DNA of 64,000 nt. Source: Trema orientale (Eukaryota; Streptophyta; Magnoliopsida; Rosales; Cannabaceae). Both the position numbers and the translations under genes were made by a program. The notes beneath the pieces are model-generated. The model searched no databases, was not told where the DNA came from, and worked only from the letters and a program-made list of their open reading frames with translations. Where the stretch lies: contig JXTC01000042.1 in assembly GCA_002914845.1 (NCBI GenBank), forward strand, positions 918,527 to 982,526, given 5' to 3'. Positions 1-10,897 of this stretch are shown here, in pieces; the first letter of the stretch is position 1, and the number at the start of each line of letters is the position of its first letter.

Positions 1-147
1 ATATAGACAATAAAAACATAATAACAAAAGGATAACTATTCCTACTTTTATTTACATGAAGGTTCATATTTTATAATTATAAAAATTCAAAAGCTATCTA
101 GAAAAAGGAATACAGCAGTATGATAATTTTCTGGTCAATATGCCCCC
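1..147 (-). repeat. probable 3' LTR start of a decayed copia element
   Basis: On the minus strand the RNase H-like tail at 148-258 is followed by a purine run with five G (complement of 141-155), which looks like a polypurine tract. The sequence from there to the window edge should then be the start of a 3' LTR. The other end of the LTR lies outside the window, so this cannot be checked. Confidence 0.35.
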
Positions 148-258
148 TCAAGATGGCATGGCGTATGGTACACCAATCTTTACTCTAAGGACTTGAACTC
201 CTACAGAAGACAGAGATTTGGTTAAAGCATTGGCAAGTTAATCTGTTGTGGACATACG
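148..258 (-). pseudogene. Ty1-copia RNase H C-terminal remnant
   Basis: The minus strand reads as a degraded end of a copia polyprotein: STTD, a stop where Q is usual, then LANALTKSLSS and a VLRVKIGV stretch, ending in a stop just before the polypurine tract. In intact copia elements this part is STTDQLADALTK followed by a short tail, the C-terminal end of RNase H. One in-frame stop and the lack of upstream pol show it is dead. The call rests on one short motif match. Confidence 0.5.
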
Positions 259-299
259 AGACATTTTTTTAGCTCACCTGATTGTACCTTATTCCTGTA

Positions 300-800
300 G
301 TCAAAATATGTAGCTTGACTAAGCCGCAATATTGATTCAATATTGGTGGCATCCATTGAACCCTTCGGTGCCGCACATATATACATAAAAAAAAAAAAGG
401 AAAATTGGGAGAATAGGAGAGGGGACTCAACTGTAAATACCTCTCTCCTCCAAACGATTCTTCATCCCATTCTTAACATCTCCTCTTCCTTCTAAGAGAG
501 AATTCAAGTCTAGAAATTCCTCTTAGTGTCCCACTTGTTTTCTTCTAAATTGCTTAAAGAGTATTTTCTCCTATTTCAAGAGAGAGAGAGAGGTTCTTTT
601 GTTCTCTCCTTGTATTTATAGAGAAGTGAGTTGTAATCTCTTTTTCATAGTGAAATTATTCACAACCTTATCTGTGGATATGGCTTAAATTAGGTGAATC
701 ACGTTAAATTTGGATTTTAGATTGAAGTTGATAATTCTCGCTATTCGATTAGATCTCCATCAATTGTATGTAGTTTGAAGACTCTGTTTAAGGTATAGCT
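300..800 (+). repeat. possible U5/leader of a copia-type LTR
   Basis: A CT-rich stretch with a GA microsatellite near 582 leads into text that resembles the 3' part of copia LTRs: an untranslated leader, a cluster around 630-700 and a GGTGAATCACG string. No TG..CA ends, primer site or partner LTR could be found. Sequence from 800 to about 1200 shows no readable gene. Confidence 0.25.
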
Positions 801-1208
801 TGGTAATTCTACTAATTTTGATTTAAAATTATTTAATTATCCTGTATATGCTCATATGAATGATGGTAAACTTGAGTGAATGACAACAATATTCCACGAA
901 TTTAAATTTGGGGTGAATGGCTTTTGGTTATGTTGTTGAACCATTGTCACCAAGTTTGTTAGTTAGCAGAATTCTTAAATTTGGTAAACTTGCCATCTTA
1001 TTTGATTTAATTAATATTTGCAGAGAAAGATCCTGGTATTTATAAAAAGGTGGAGCTTCTAGTTGAAACTTCTATCAAAATTTTTGACTATACTATTTTA
1101 CTTAATGTTAGTAGAGATAGGAGTTTACCTCATTGTTATAGTTTTGTAGAGTCAGTTTCTTTTATTTTGGCTACAACAATTATGGTTACCGAGCTAGGTG
1201 CTATTTAA

Positions 1209-1256
1209 AAGTTCAAACATTGTTTGGACTTATTTAGTGTTGCAGTTTGTGATTAG
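1209..1256 (+). pseudogene. Ty1-copia RNase H C-terminal remnant
   Basis: The frame starting at 1209 reads KFKHCLDLFSVAVCD and then stops. KFKHCLDL near the end of pol is characteristic of many plant copia elements. Upstream in the same frame there is a stop directly before K, and only a poor NPADMLTK-like stretch around 1170-1200. Some 80 bases downstream come a polypurine tract and an LTR start, in the order expected for the 3' end of a copia element on the plus strand. The rest of pol is missing or unreadable. Confidence 0.5.
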
Positions 1257-1334
1257 CCCTTTAGGATTTTGGAGGAGAAGACGAATGAGTTTTAGTATTT
1301 TGGACCTGAGTTAATTTTGCACTAAGGTGGAGAT

Positions 1335-2026
1335 TGTGGGATTGTGGCTTAAAACAAAGCCATTAAATTTTGGGCCGAAGCCTAAAAGCATAAGTTTAGT
1401 TTCTTGTATTTCAAAGTCGGTGATCGTGGATTTTTTATATGGCTATATATATACGTAAGGTCTTGTATTTTTGTAGTTGCTGTTTTTTGTTTGTGCGCTA
1501 GCCATTCGAAATAGTGCATGTGTGTGTGACTTGTGTAGCTATTTGGAAGTTTGGAGTACCCTTTAAAATAGGCAGCCACACCACTTCAGTGTTGGCTTGC
1601 CACTTGGGTTAGGAGCCATCACGCACTTGATAAGGTAGCCGAATTTGACATCTCTATTTACAATTTGTTCTCTCTTAGTTTTTTGGGAATTTGGTATAAA
1701 CAAGCTTTCGGGTTTAATTTCTTTATAACCTGTTTATTTGTGGATTCTTTTTTTTTGTTTTGCTATCAAGATTGTTATCAAAACATTTTCTTTGTAGTCT
1801 TAGATACTTTTATGTGTGAGAGATATTTGGGTGTATTTAGGAATTAGGTACGAGAGAAATTTTGTCAGACTTTTTGTAATCTCCTTGGTTATAGTAGAAT
1901 TTTTTTGTCGTCTCCGACGTAGATGTAGGCTATATTTTATAGCTGAACCACAATAAATCCTTATGTCACTTGTGATTTTTTTGTTTCATTTTGTCATGAA
2001 TCTATTTAATTTAGTATTTGTCTAAC
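1335..2026 (+). repeat. 3' LTR of a decayed copia element
   Basis: The string AAGGTGGAGAT ending at 1334 is a typical copia polypurine tract. The LTR would begin TGTGGGATTG at 1335. It contains a leader-like end (TGTAATCTCC near 1875, then a GTAG-rich part and AACCACA near 1945) and a plausible end TCTAACA at 2026. There is no intact partner LTR or visible target duplication, so the right end is approximate. Confidence 0.5.
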
Positions 2027-2440
2027 AAGATTAGTTATTTGTGCTTCCCCTGGCATAACAATATTATCATGTTATTTAGAAAATTGTCGTTCCTAATTTT
2101 GGCTAGTATGTAATAACGTGAGCTTTTGATTTCATTTATGCCCATGCTGAAGTTACTTGACTCCGCTCGTGAATCTGGTTTCCCCTCTTCTTAGAGATTT
2201 TTGACCTCAAAACAATGTTCAAACTTTGGGAGGCATATTCATAAATTGCCTCAAGTACGTTTGTGCTGTGTGAAAAATGCAGTTCTTATGATGAAGAACA
2301 AGAATTTCAAATTGTAAGGTGAAAAGCTAGAATGGATAACCTTTGTTTCTCCTGATGCAATTTTGTTTTTAGGTTGGACTTCGAAGGATCTATAATTTAT
2401 TCGGTCCTATGAAATATTTTAATGAACCTTCAGCGTAGAA
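2027..2440. other. unassigned intergenic sequence
   Basis: Single-copy-looking sequence. A few short open stretches flanked by possible splice dinucleotides occur (around 2215-2320 and 2371-2440), but none matches a family I recognise. The hAT-type element at 2449 interrupts this sequence, which continues after 3152. Confidence 0.3.
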
Positions 2441-2448
2441 CTTGCAGT

Positions 2449-3144
2449 TAGGGATGTCAATTTCACCGAATGGGGTGGTGCACCGTAGTGCACCGGCCCA
2501 AATGGGACGGGCTTTCACTGTTATAAATGGTGCGGGGCATGGGGCGGGGATTCCCCGTTTAATATTTAGCGGGGCGGGACGGACTTGGGATTGAGTGTCC
2601 CACACCGACCCCGCCCTGATTATATATAAGCTAATTTTTATTTTTTTATATAATAATGATTCAAGTAGATGTTTTTTAAAAAGAAAAAATATCTAATAAT
2701 ATATAGTCATATACTAATATCTTTTGAGTTATTTGGGATTATGTTAGCTTTATGAATGAATGATATACTATATGATTTTAGTATTAAATATTTTATATTT
2801 GACAATTCTAACATGTTAAAGTTTTATTTGAATGCATTTTTTAGTTATTTAGGTCTAAAATTGGAATTTTCAATGAAGTTAACTTTAATTTTCATTATTT
2901 TTCGATGTAATTAGACTTTTAAAAGATTTGAACTAACATAGAATTGTTTAATTTATATAAGATGGCAATTCCAAGCGGGGACCCTGATATACCAATGGGG
3001 AAACCGATCCCCGATGGGGATTCCCCGAAATTACCCCGCACCAAATAAAATGGTGAATGATGCGAGGATGATATAGTAAAATAATAATGGGAACGGGGAT
3101 GGTAAACACAAAACCGGTCCCACTCCGCCCCGTTGACATCCCTA
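2449..3144. mobile_element. non-autonomous hAT element (MITE-like)
   Basis: Terminal inverted repeats TAGGGATGTCAA (2449-2460) and TTGACATCCCTA (3133-3144) are perfect over 12 bp. They are bordered by the identical octamer CTTGCAGT at 2441-2448 and 3145-3152. An 8-bp duplication with a TAGGG-type end is the signature of hAT transposons. The subterminal 150 bp on both sides are packed with G/C blocks (GGGGCGGGG, CCCCGC), in strong contrast to the AT-rich core. No transposase frame is present, so it must have been mobilised by another element. Confidence 0.9.
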
Positions 3145-3152
3145 CTTGCAGT

Positions 3153-4780
3153 TAGCCACCGTGGCTCATGTTTTCTTCGTAACTTTTTTACTCAAAACCA
3201 AAACTAAAAGTATGATCATGATTCCTGACCCAATTGTGGGTCATAATTTTAAAGAAAATATCACATTGCATGGAGAATATGTATACAATTTATTACAACC
3301 ATAGCTGTCACAATTGAAGCCAGTGCATCTTTTGATGTTTACCTTTCTCTTATTTAATTATTTTTAATTCTGTTTCTTTTGAGACATTTCTTACCTTAAT
3401 ATATAAGGGAAGACATTATTCATTGAAATGTGCCTAGAGGCATTTTTATTTTTTTATTTTTTAATCCTTAGCAGTATTGATGAATGCAAAATACAAATAA
3501 CATTTGGGATCACCTCGGATGTTTATTTCATAGAGAAAAATAGTGCTAGTATTTCTTCTTCTTTTTTTGAATTAAAAAATTAAATAAAAATAAAAGGAAA
3601 AAAAGGAAAAGATAGTAGTAGGTGCCTTCTCCAAGCTTGGTTTTGATACTTTATCCCATTTTTGTGAGTCATGATGAATTCAATCAACATCAGTGGTCCA
3701 AAATTGGTCATCTTAACAAATGTAAAACAAGATAATGCTCCAGAGTCATTTAGCTGAGCTGGTTTATCAAAATTACCAAGGGCAAAAAGGGAAAAAAAAA
3801 TAGTTATGTTTAATGCTAAGAACCAAGAAAAGCCTATGAGAGATCAAGAGCCACAAAATGCATGCCAAAAGGAAGAAAAAATTTGAGTTAGAATAGGAAG
3901 CAGGTAACAGAATTTAAAATTACGAATCTTAATCCAATATATTTTTGCGGACTGGATAATCCATTCATTTAATTACTTCGTTAAGTATAGAAAAAGATAA
4001 AAAGTTAGTCTTATATTGTTAGTCCCTAAAGTATAGCCTAAATTACGTTTGGATCCGTGACTTTTAGAGTGTTCAGATTTGGCACCTAAATTATACTTTT
4101 GTGTCTTTTTTTAGCTCTATATCACATTATATCATCTTGAAGTAACTATTTTCTCAAACATGTTTGGTTTGAAGAAATAGACTTTGAAATGAAAAAGCCA
4201 TTTCAATGAAAGATTAATTCCATTATTTGCCTTACATTTTGCATTTTGAGGAGTGCTAAATTTAACTTTCTTATCTCATTGTTTGATATGTAGATTCACT
4301 ATGCTTTTTGATACTATTAAAATATGAGATATTTGAATGGAATCTACACATCAAGCCCCAAGACATAAAGTAAAAAAGATAGTGGAATGGAAAATAAATT
4401 GGCAAAAGTAGTTAATAAAATATAATTTATATTTCTTTTCTAATTTCACTCAATTATATTGTCATTGTTATTATGATTCCATTCCATAAACCAAAAGCTA
4501 CCTAAGTGTTAGCCCTAATTGGTTGGTTTATGACAAGATTGTTGGTCCTAATTAGTTGGTTTATAACAAGATTATCGGAAATGAAATAAGAACTTAATTT
4601 AATTCTCTAGACATTCTAAAAATCAAGTACCCAAAATGAAATTTTATCATTCGTAAGGGGTTCACAATTTAATCCTTCAAAAGCTCTCATTGGAGTAATT
4701 TATATAGTTAGTTATGTGGGATGTTATCAATTTTTATTCTATTTTAAAGCCATGATGGAATCTGATCTAAATTATAACTC
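3153..4780. other. intergenic, AT-rich, with short repeat remnants
   Basis: No coding frame is recognisable. Around 4010-4130 there is a stretch of the 'all have been constant, TAGTCCCTAAAGTATAG' kind seen at ends of many plant MITEs. Around 4160-4510 two inverted strings on GTTTGGTTTGAAG and CCATAAACCAAAAGC suggest another small inverted-repeat element. Neither has a clear target duplication. Confidence 0.3.
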
Positions 4781-4781
4781 G

Positions 4782-5638
4782 TTTAGGCCATGTTTAGTGC
4801 ACCGTATTTTATTATATTATAACATAATGTATAAAATTATATTGTGTTGTATTATATTATTCTTTTACAACACTATATATGTTTGGCTTTGCACTGTATT
4901 AAGTTACAAATGTTTAGTGAGTAGTCATATTGGATTGTATTAACTATTTTTTTATTTAAAAAAAAATCTAATTATTCAACTAAAATTTTCACTCAATTTT
5001 CTCTCTCATAATTTTTTTTCTCCTCATTCTATCTCTTTCTTCAATTTATCTAGAATTGTTTTCTCCCACTTCACTTTTTCTCTCATGTCATTCTCTTACT
5101 TCACTTTATCACTCCGTACTTTCTCTCTTTTCATTTTCTCTTTTATCATTTTCTTTCTCATAACTTTTTCTTTCATTATTTTCACTCTCCCTCTCTTTCT
5201 CTCTTATCACTTCCTTACTTTACTTTTTCTCATCATTTTCTCTCCTTACTTTTTCCCTTCTTACTTTTATTTGTATAAGTAAATATGAGAAAAAAGAGTG
5301 AAGTCATAGATTGAAGAGACAGAAAATAATTAGATAGAAAGTGATGCGAGAGAAAGTATGAAAGAAAAGATGAAGTGAAAAAAAGTGATGAGAGAGAAAG
5401 TTAAATGAGAAAATAATAAGAGAGAATGTAAATTGAGGGGAAATGAGAATAGAGAAAAAGTAAAATGAGAAAATAATGAGAGAGAGAGTGATGAGAGTCG
5501 AGAAAATAGAGTGAGTATTATATAATATTATGGTAGACTTGAAATTATACAATATGGTGTAATACAGACCTTTTTTTCGTATTAAATAATACTCTTTGTA
5601 TTGTATTAAATTTAGATATTGTATTAAATAGTACATAT
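4782..5638. repeat. long imperfect palindrome (CT-rich arm, GA-rich arm)
   Basis: The left half (about 4960-5275) is almost pure pyrimidine with CTCTC, TTCTC and TCATTTTC units. The right half (about 5288-5510) is almost pure purine with GAGAG and AAAATGAGA units, so the two can pair. Outer ends are weakly similar when inverted (GGCCATGTTTAG on the left, GGGTCATATGTA on the complement of the right). This is most likely a foldback or MITE-type element; the open frames inside are low-complexity artefacts. Confidence 0.5.
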
Positions 5639-5830
5639 GACCCGTTTGAGATAACTTTTACTTCTTGAAATAAAAATTTTAAGAAGATTTTCTTGGTAAC
5701 TATAGTGAGTCGATGTTCTATTAAAACACTCTTCTAATTAAAAAAAGATTTTCTGACAATTCATCCAAACACTCCCGAAAGTAATTTTTGAGCTTCAAAA
5801 GATTTTTAGAAATCATGACAAATAAGCTCA
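5639..5830. mobile_element. small inverted-repeat element, copy 1
   Basis: Starts CCGTTTGAGATAACTTTTACTTC and contains CATCCAAACACTC, AGTAATTTTTGAG and GATTTTTAGAAATCATG. The same words occur in the same order at 6131-6304. The right end is more diverged than in copy 2. Its left end touches the palindrome 4782-5638. Confidence 0.5.
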
Positions 5831-6130
5831 TAATATTGTGTTTAATAAATACAAAGTTCTTATTTAGGGCACCGAACATAACCTTACAAAAGTGGACATT
5901 TTTTTTAAATAAAAATATTAGAAACTCAAAATTACTCCTGTGTCCTACCACCCAACCTAGTTAAAAATGCAACCAGGTTTGAGTTCAAAAACTAATTAGA
6001 GGTAAACAAAAGCAAACTTGATGATGATGACTTACTCCTTCGACTCTAATTGCGACAAAGATTTATGAAAGAGGCAAGTGAAGAAGCCTAAAGTTATTTA
6101 ATTAGGGTATTTAGATAATCTTGTATAAGT

Positions 6131-6304
6131 GTCCGTTTGGGATAACTTTTATTTCTTGAAGTAAAAATCTAAAAAGATCTTCCTGTAAAAGTTAATGGGT
6201 CCATATTTCTAGTTAAAAAAAGTAATTTTGAAAATTCATCTAAACATTCTCAAGAGTAATTTTTGAGACTTAAAAAATCTTTGGAAGCCATGCCAAATAG
6301 ACCC
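6131..6304. mobile_element. small inverted-repeat element, copy 2
   Basis: Begins GTCCGTTTGG and ends CCAAATAGACCC, so the ends are inverted repeats with about 8 of 10 matches (GTCCGTTTGG against GTCTATTTGG). Internally it is parallel to copy 1 at 5639-5830. It lies only about 70 bases upstream of the TATA motif of the RABA1 gene, so it is part of that promoter region. Confidence 0.55.
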
Positions 6305-6375
6305 TATATAACGTTGCGTTGCATTGAGGGGTTTGGTTTTGATAAAATTTTATGGATGTGATCTTTCACCTAGGG

Positions 6376-6383
6376 TATAAAAG
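6376..6383 (+). promoter_or_regulatory. candidate TATA box of the RABA1 gene
   Basis: TATAAAAG lies 263 bases before the start codon. A start of transcription some 30 bases further on would give a 5' UTR of about 235 bases, including the purine-rich stretch 6525-6570. It is the best TATA match in the 300 bases before the gene. No transcript evidence is available. Confidence 0.35.
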
Positions 6384-6645
6384 TAATTTAGAAACATTCC
6401 CCCAAAAGGCCCAAAACACAATGCAGCAGCCCAGTTTTCAAGAAGCACAAAAATCCGTCCAGCCCAAACCGGAGACAAGCAGACAGCTAGGAGACAGCGG
6501 TCTCTTACTTTTCCAACTCACGCCATAAAAGAAAGAAAACGAAAAAACCGATAGAAGAGAGAGATCTACAATCAAAATACAAACACGCACCACTGTGTCT
6601 GTCTCAGGCTCTCAGCTTCTCCCGAAAAAAAGAATAGAAGCAAAT

Positions 6646-6866
6646 ATGGCTGGGTACAGAGCTGAGGATGACTATGATTACCTCTTCAAGGTGGTTCTGA
6701 TCGGCGATTCTGGTGTGGGCAAGTCGAACTTGCTCTCCAGGTTCACCCGGAACGAGTTCAGCCTCGAGTCCAAGTCCACCATTGGGGTCGAGTTCGCTAC
6801 TCGGAGCTTGACCGTCGATTCCAAAGTCATCAAGGCCCAGATTTGGGACACTGCTGGCCAAGAAAG
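6646..6866 (+). CDS. RABA1: RABA1-type small GTPase, exon 1
   Basis: First exon of a RAB11-class GTPase of the plant RABA1 subfamily, which acts in traffic between the trans-Golgi network/recycling endosome and the plasma membrane. Residues 1-74 include the P-loop GDSGVGKS (20-27), the switch I threonine T45 in KSTIGVEF (43-50), and WDTAGQER of switch II (67-74). The start is the first ATG after an in-frame-stop-containing leader and gives the usual [15 protein letters not shown]-terminus. The exon ends inside the codon for R74 (AG|G) at a GT donor at 6867. The family splits at this conserved place. Joined to 10462-10897 it gives 218 residues against about 216-217 usual. No damage is visible, so I regard the gene as functional. 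Confidence 0.95.
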
Positions 6867-9800
6867 GTGGGGTTGCTTTTCTCTCTCTCAGGTTTGTGGT
6901 TTTCTGTGATCTTCTGCTGATTTTTGTTTCTTGTCTTGCCTGTGTTTGGCTGCTGAGAAAATCGAGGAAAATAAAGCATTTTAGAGGTTTTCTTGTTCTT
7001 GGTTGAGTGTCAGATTTAGGCATTTTTTTTTTTTTCAAACAATTGTGGTTGTTTTGCGCGTCTAGTTGGTTTAGCCCAGATACGTGGATTCAATGGGGGT
7101 GCGGGAATGGGCTTGATTTAGGAGATCTGAAGAGATTTTGAGTTTCTGAGCAATACCCATTTAGTTTTATGGATGTTCCATGTTCGGGATTGTGGGTTTG
7201 CTTTATTTTCTTAATGATATTCATTACATTTACAGGCAGATCCTGCTTAGTTTTGAAGCATGAACTGGTAGATCTTGAAATTTCCTCCGAGTTTGTGTGA
7301 ATTTTTGTGTATTTACTTGAATAGGATCGCAATAAGAGTATAAGACCAATGTAAGTTAGCAATTATTATCACTAGTATTCCAAGTATTTAGTTTCACTAT
7401 CACATGGGTAGATATAAATTTTTGACACTTTGCCTCCGGCTAAACCTTACAGTCTAGAAAATTGCTATATAGGTCCCATGAGGAATCAAACCCCATACCT
7501 CATGGGAGCAAAATATGAGTCTGACCACTCGACCTACCTCCTTATCTTAAGGATGCAAGTGTAGATATAGAAGATTCTTAAAACTTCTAATTTTGGTCTC
7601 TCAAAGATCTTTAAACCTAGAGGCTTTAGCTTTGTTATGCTCCACTGTAATAGCCATATGCTTGCTTCGCACATTTTTTTTCTCTCTTTTTGCACTTAAA
7701 TATGTTTGAGTTGCATGTTTTTCAGTTAATTGATTCTGCGTATATGATACTTTTTTTTCTCCCTGTCTTTATATGTCATCTATTGCAGTGGTCTTAGTGG
7801 GTTGAAATTATGTTCATTGAATGAGAGCCTGTAATGGCATTGTACAAATTCTAGATGAATATGCTCGCTTGATTTTAGGTTTTTGCAATTGTAATGCAAC
7901 TATACAATGATATTCATTAAAATCTTATCTTTGATGCTTAGGTTAATTATGAGAAATCTGAATTTAGTCTAATAAATTAGTACTGGAAGGGCTATTGGCG
8001 AACGCGTGTGATCTTTTGTGTACAATTGTCGTCAATGTCACTTTTATATCTTGGCTTCTGACAAAATCAGTGTGACCTTTGGAATCACAGGAAGAAGCTT
8101 GTACAATCAACTTTAGTCGTAGCATCTGCAATTTGTTTGAAAAGTTTCATGCTATGTTTGGGATTCGCTTTTGTAGTGAATAAGTTGGTCAGCATGGGGC
8201 ACATTGTCCACACTTCAATTATTGGTGCATATCATCTATTTTTAATCTCCCAGTTGAAGAAATCTATAAAAACTTGTCGTCTTTGTGTTTAGGAACCTCT
8301 AAGTACATTGCTATTTTGATGGTGCTGAGTTGCTCTTTGTTACATAGTTATACTTGGATCTCACTTTCTTATGGATGTTTTGTTTCTGTTTTTACATTGA
8401 ATTACTTGCCTCCGAATACTCTCCTATGACATTGGTGCACCATAGAATGTGATATTCCATCCTGAAGTTTTATTTTGTTTTGTTCTTTTTTTTTTTTGGT
8501 GCGTGTGCGTGTGTGTTTGTGCATCTATGTGTATGTGACACTTATTGAATTACATCAACAATTTCAAAATCAAATCACAATGCTTTATTTGAATAATTAG
8601 TTGTGGTAAGTGCTCATGCAGTGCAAGTGCAACCAGTTTATTAATGGTAGTATGGAGGTGGCTAATAACTTGTATGGTCTTCTTATGTTGAGGATATTTT
8701 GAAATTCAAATTTTACTTGTAAGCTGGTGGTAATCCTTTCTAAAACATTTGTTTTTACAGAGGAAGGAGGATTTCTCGCTTATTTGCCTGTTAGCAGTAA
8801 AAAATGGATTGTTAGCTTAGTTTTTTTATGCCGTGATGGCAATAGCTCCTAAAATGGGGGCACGTATTCTTGAATGGAGCTCAAATATATGTGTGCTATA
8901 TGGACTAGATAAGCTTGATTTATTATAAAAGTGAAGTGCATGTAGTTCTCTCGTGTGTTTATGGTGGCGGTTATATTTATCACAAATTGTGAGGTTATTT
9001 TTTTTTATTTTTTTATTTTTCATTTACTTTAATATCCTGAAATGAAAATTTGAGTTCTAATGTGGGAATTACTGGAAGAAAGTTATTGGTTGACTTTTTA
9101 GCATTAGAATTTAGACGGAAAACAGCTGATGAATGCTCTCATGTAGTGAACTGTGATTAGATATTGTTATACCTAGTATGAGCAGTTCCTAGTGAATTTG
9201 AAACTATGAAACAGGAAATATAGTATCATTTTTTTTTTTTGGCTTTAATATCATAGCCATATCCTTTAAATTCTGTTTGTTTTGTTAGAAAGGAGAGAGA
9301 TGAGGATGAATACGAGGGATAGAAAGTAGGAATGGTAAAAAGAACAACGTATTTTCTCTTTGTGTTTCGTATGAAAATAAATGAGTGGTTTGAAAATTTA
9401 CTAGTCGATCTATTTACATTATTTTATTTTGGAAATAAGGATAAGGATGAATCAGTAATTATCTTGGTTTCAAGTAGTGACAACTTTCTTCTCTCATGAT
9501 CTCTTACCTTGAGGTGGATTTAAAATGGTGGGACTCTTGGGACTTTTGCCCTTTATTTGTTTTCCTCCTCCTTTCTTGCCAAACAATTCGTTTTTCCATT
9601 TTCTCTCCACTTTTTTCTGTCATTCTAATTTTCACCTACAAATGAAGAGGGGAGGAAAGGAAGGGTCAGAGAGATTTGTGGCAAGGGAATGATAGGATAG
9701 CTTGTTTCCTAAGTAGAAAAGAAGGGGAGAAAAGTAGATGGGAATGGTTACAAATGGATCCCACCAATTTTACTCCATCCTAAGTTAAACGAATTGTAAA

Positions 9801-10461
9801 GCAGGAATGTAGGAACCAATAAGCGTAAAGTTTCCGAAGACAAATAATATAGGGATATGGGTAAAAGTAAAATATAAAATCACTCATTTTCTTTCTTATC
9901 ATATCAAAGACCACAAAGGAAAAATGTACTGTTTTTATCTTTCCTATAAATTTCTATCCTTACCAAGCCTTAAATTATGGTTTGTGAGTAGCAGAGATAA
10001 TGGAAAACGTTTCATGTCTGAAACCTTCTTTACTGGACGAAGAAAAGCCCAACAGTGTTGAATATTCTTAGAAGAATTTGGAAGATAAACATTACATTCT
10101 CTTTTTCTTTTTGACTATAACATATATGTGTATGATCTCAATATGTTGCGGACCAGCCCTTTTAACGTTTCAGGTAGCCCATTAATCCTATTTTGGGAGA
10201 GACAAAGAACGTTTCCCCCCAAGGTCAAAGGAATAACAGTAGATTGGTTACTTTTTTTCCATAAGGAATAAGTTATGAACTATCTCATACACATGAAGTT
10301 TGAAAGTATTTTCATGGTGATTTCTGTTATCTGATGCAATCAATATTTGATCTTGTGATCTTTGAGTAATTAACTGACAGAAGTAGATATGTACTAAGAA
10401 TTCTACCTTTTGAAGACTATTTCACAGCCAATCACACATGATGTCTTTTGGTAATATGCAG
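6867..10461 (+). other. 3.6-kb intron of the RABA1 gene
   Basis: Starts GTGGGG and ends TATGCAG, splitting the codon of R74. At 3595 bases it is over five times the length of the coding sequence. It is T-rich throughout, holds a SINE at about 7380-7560 (minus), and otherwise shows no coding frame or recognisable element. The reading frame continues exactly across it. Confidence 0.9.
7380..7560 (-). mobile_element. tRNA-derived SINE
   Basis: On the minus strand an A-box-like GGTCGAGTGGT (complement of 7524-7534) is followed 31 bases later by a B-box-like GGGTTTGATTCC (complement of 7482-7493). Both fit the RNA polymerase III internal promoter of tRNA genes (GGTTCGANTCC for the B box, one change). 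The body does not fold as a whole tRNA, so this is a SINE head, not a tRNA. Exact ends and target duplication were not found. Confidence 0.6.
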
Positions 10462-10897
10462 GTATCGGGCCATAACAAGTGCTTACTACCGAGGAGCTGT
10501 TGGGGCACTTCTAGTGTACGATGTCACTCGGCATTCCACATTCGAAAATGTAGAAAGGTGGTTAAGGGAGCTGAGGGACCATACTGACCCCAACATTGTC
10601 GTCATGCTTGTCGGCAACAAATCCGATCTACGTCACCTTGTGGCCGTCTCGACTGAGGACGGGACGTCCTTTGCAGAAAAGGAGTCGCTCTACTTCATGG
10701 AAACTTCTGCACTTGAATCAACCAATGTGGACAATGCATTCTCCGAAGTCCTCACTCAGATTTATCACATAGTTAGCAAGAAAGCCATGGAAACCAACAG
10801 TGATGGAGCTGCTGCTGCAGTTCCTTCCAAGGGAGAGAAAATCGACGTCAGTAAAGATGTTTCAGCTGTGAAGAAAGGTGGGTGTTGTTTGAACTAG
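10462..10897 (+). CDS. RABA1: RABA1-type small GTPase, exon 2
   Basis: Second exon, residues 74-218, in phase with exon 1. It carries [20 protein letters not shown] (75-94, switch II and the RABA-typical beta strand), the guanine-binding NKSD (126-129), and ETSALE (154-159). The hypervariable tail has several Ala and Lys. The C-terminus GGCCLN (213-218) has the paired cysteines that RAB geranylgeranyl transferase modifies, giving membrane attachment. [15 protein letters not shown] and [10 protein letters not shown] match RABA1 members best, and RABA1f is the closest I can recall. Other RABA1 paralogues cannot be excluded. Stop TAG at 10895. Confidence 0.95.

Noticed and set aside
1665..1847. 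60-codon frame inside the copia LTR
   Set aside because: Short, T-rich and without motifs; LTRs normally do not code.
2215..2440. possible exons of a host gene
   Set aside because: Frames such as KLPQVRLCCVKNAVL look protein-like but match no family I know and have no consistent splice phase.
5085..5636. frames rich in Phe, Leu and Ser in the CT/GA palindrome
   Set aside because: They are products of pyrimidine-rich low-complexity DNA, without codon bias or motifs.
6604..7038. 144-codon minus-strand frame over RABA1 exon 1
   Set aside because: It is the complement of a strongly conserved GTPase exon and has no motif of its own.
7482..7534. tRNA gene in the RABA1 intron
   Set aside because: A and B boxes are present, but no acceptor stem or cloverleaf follows; it fits a SINE better.
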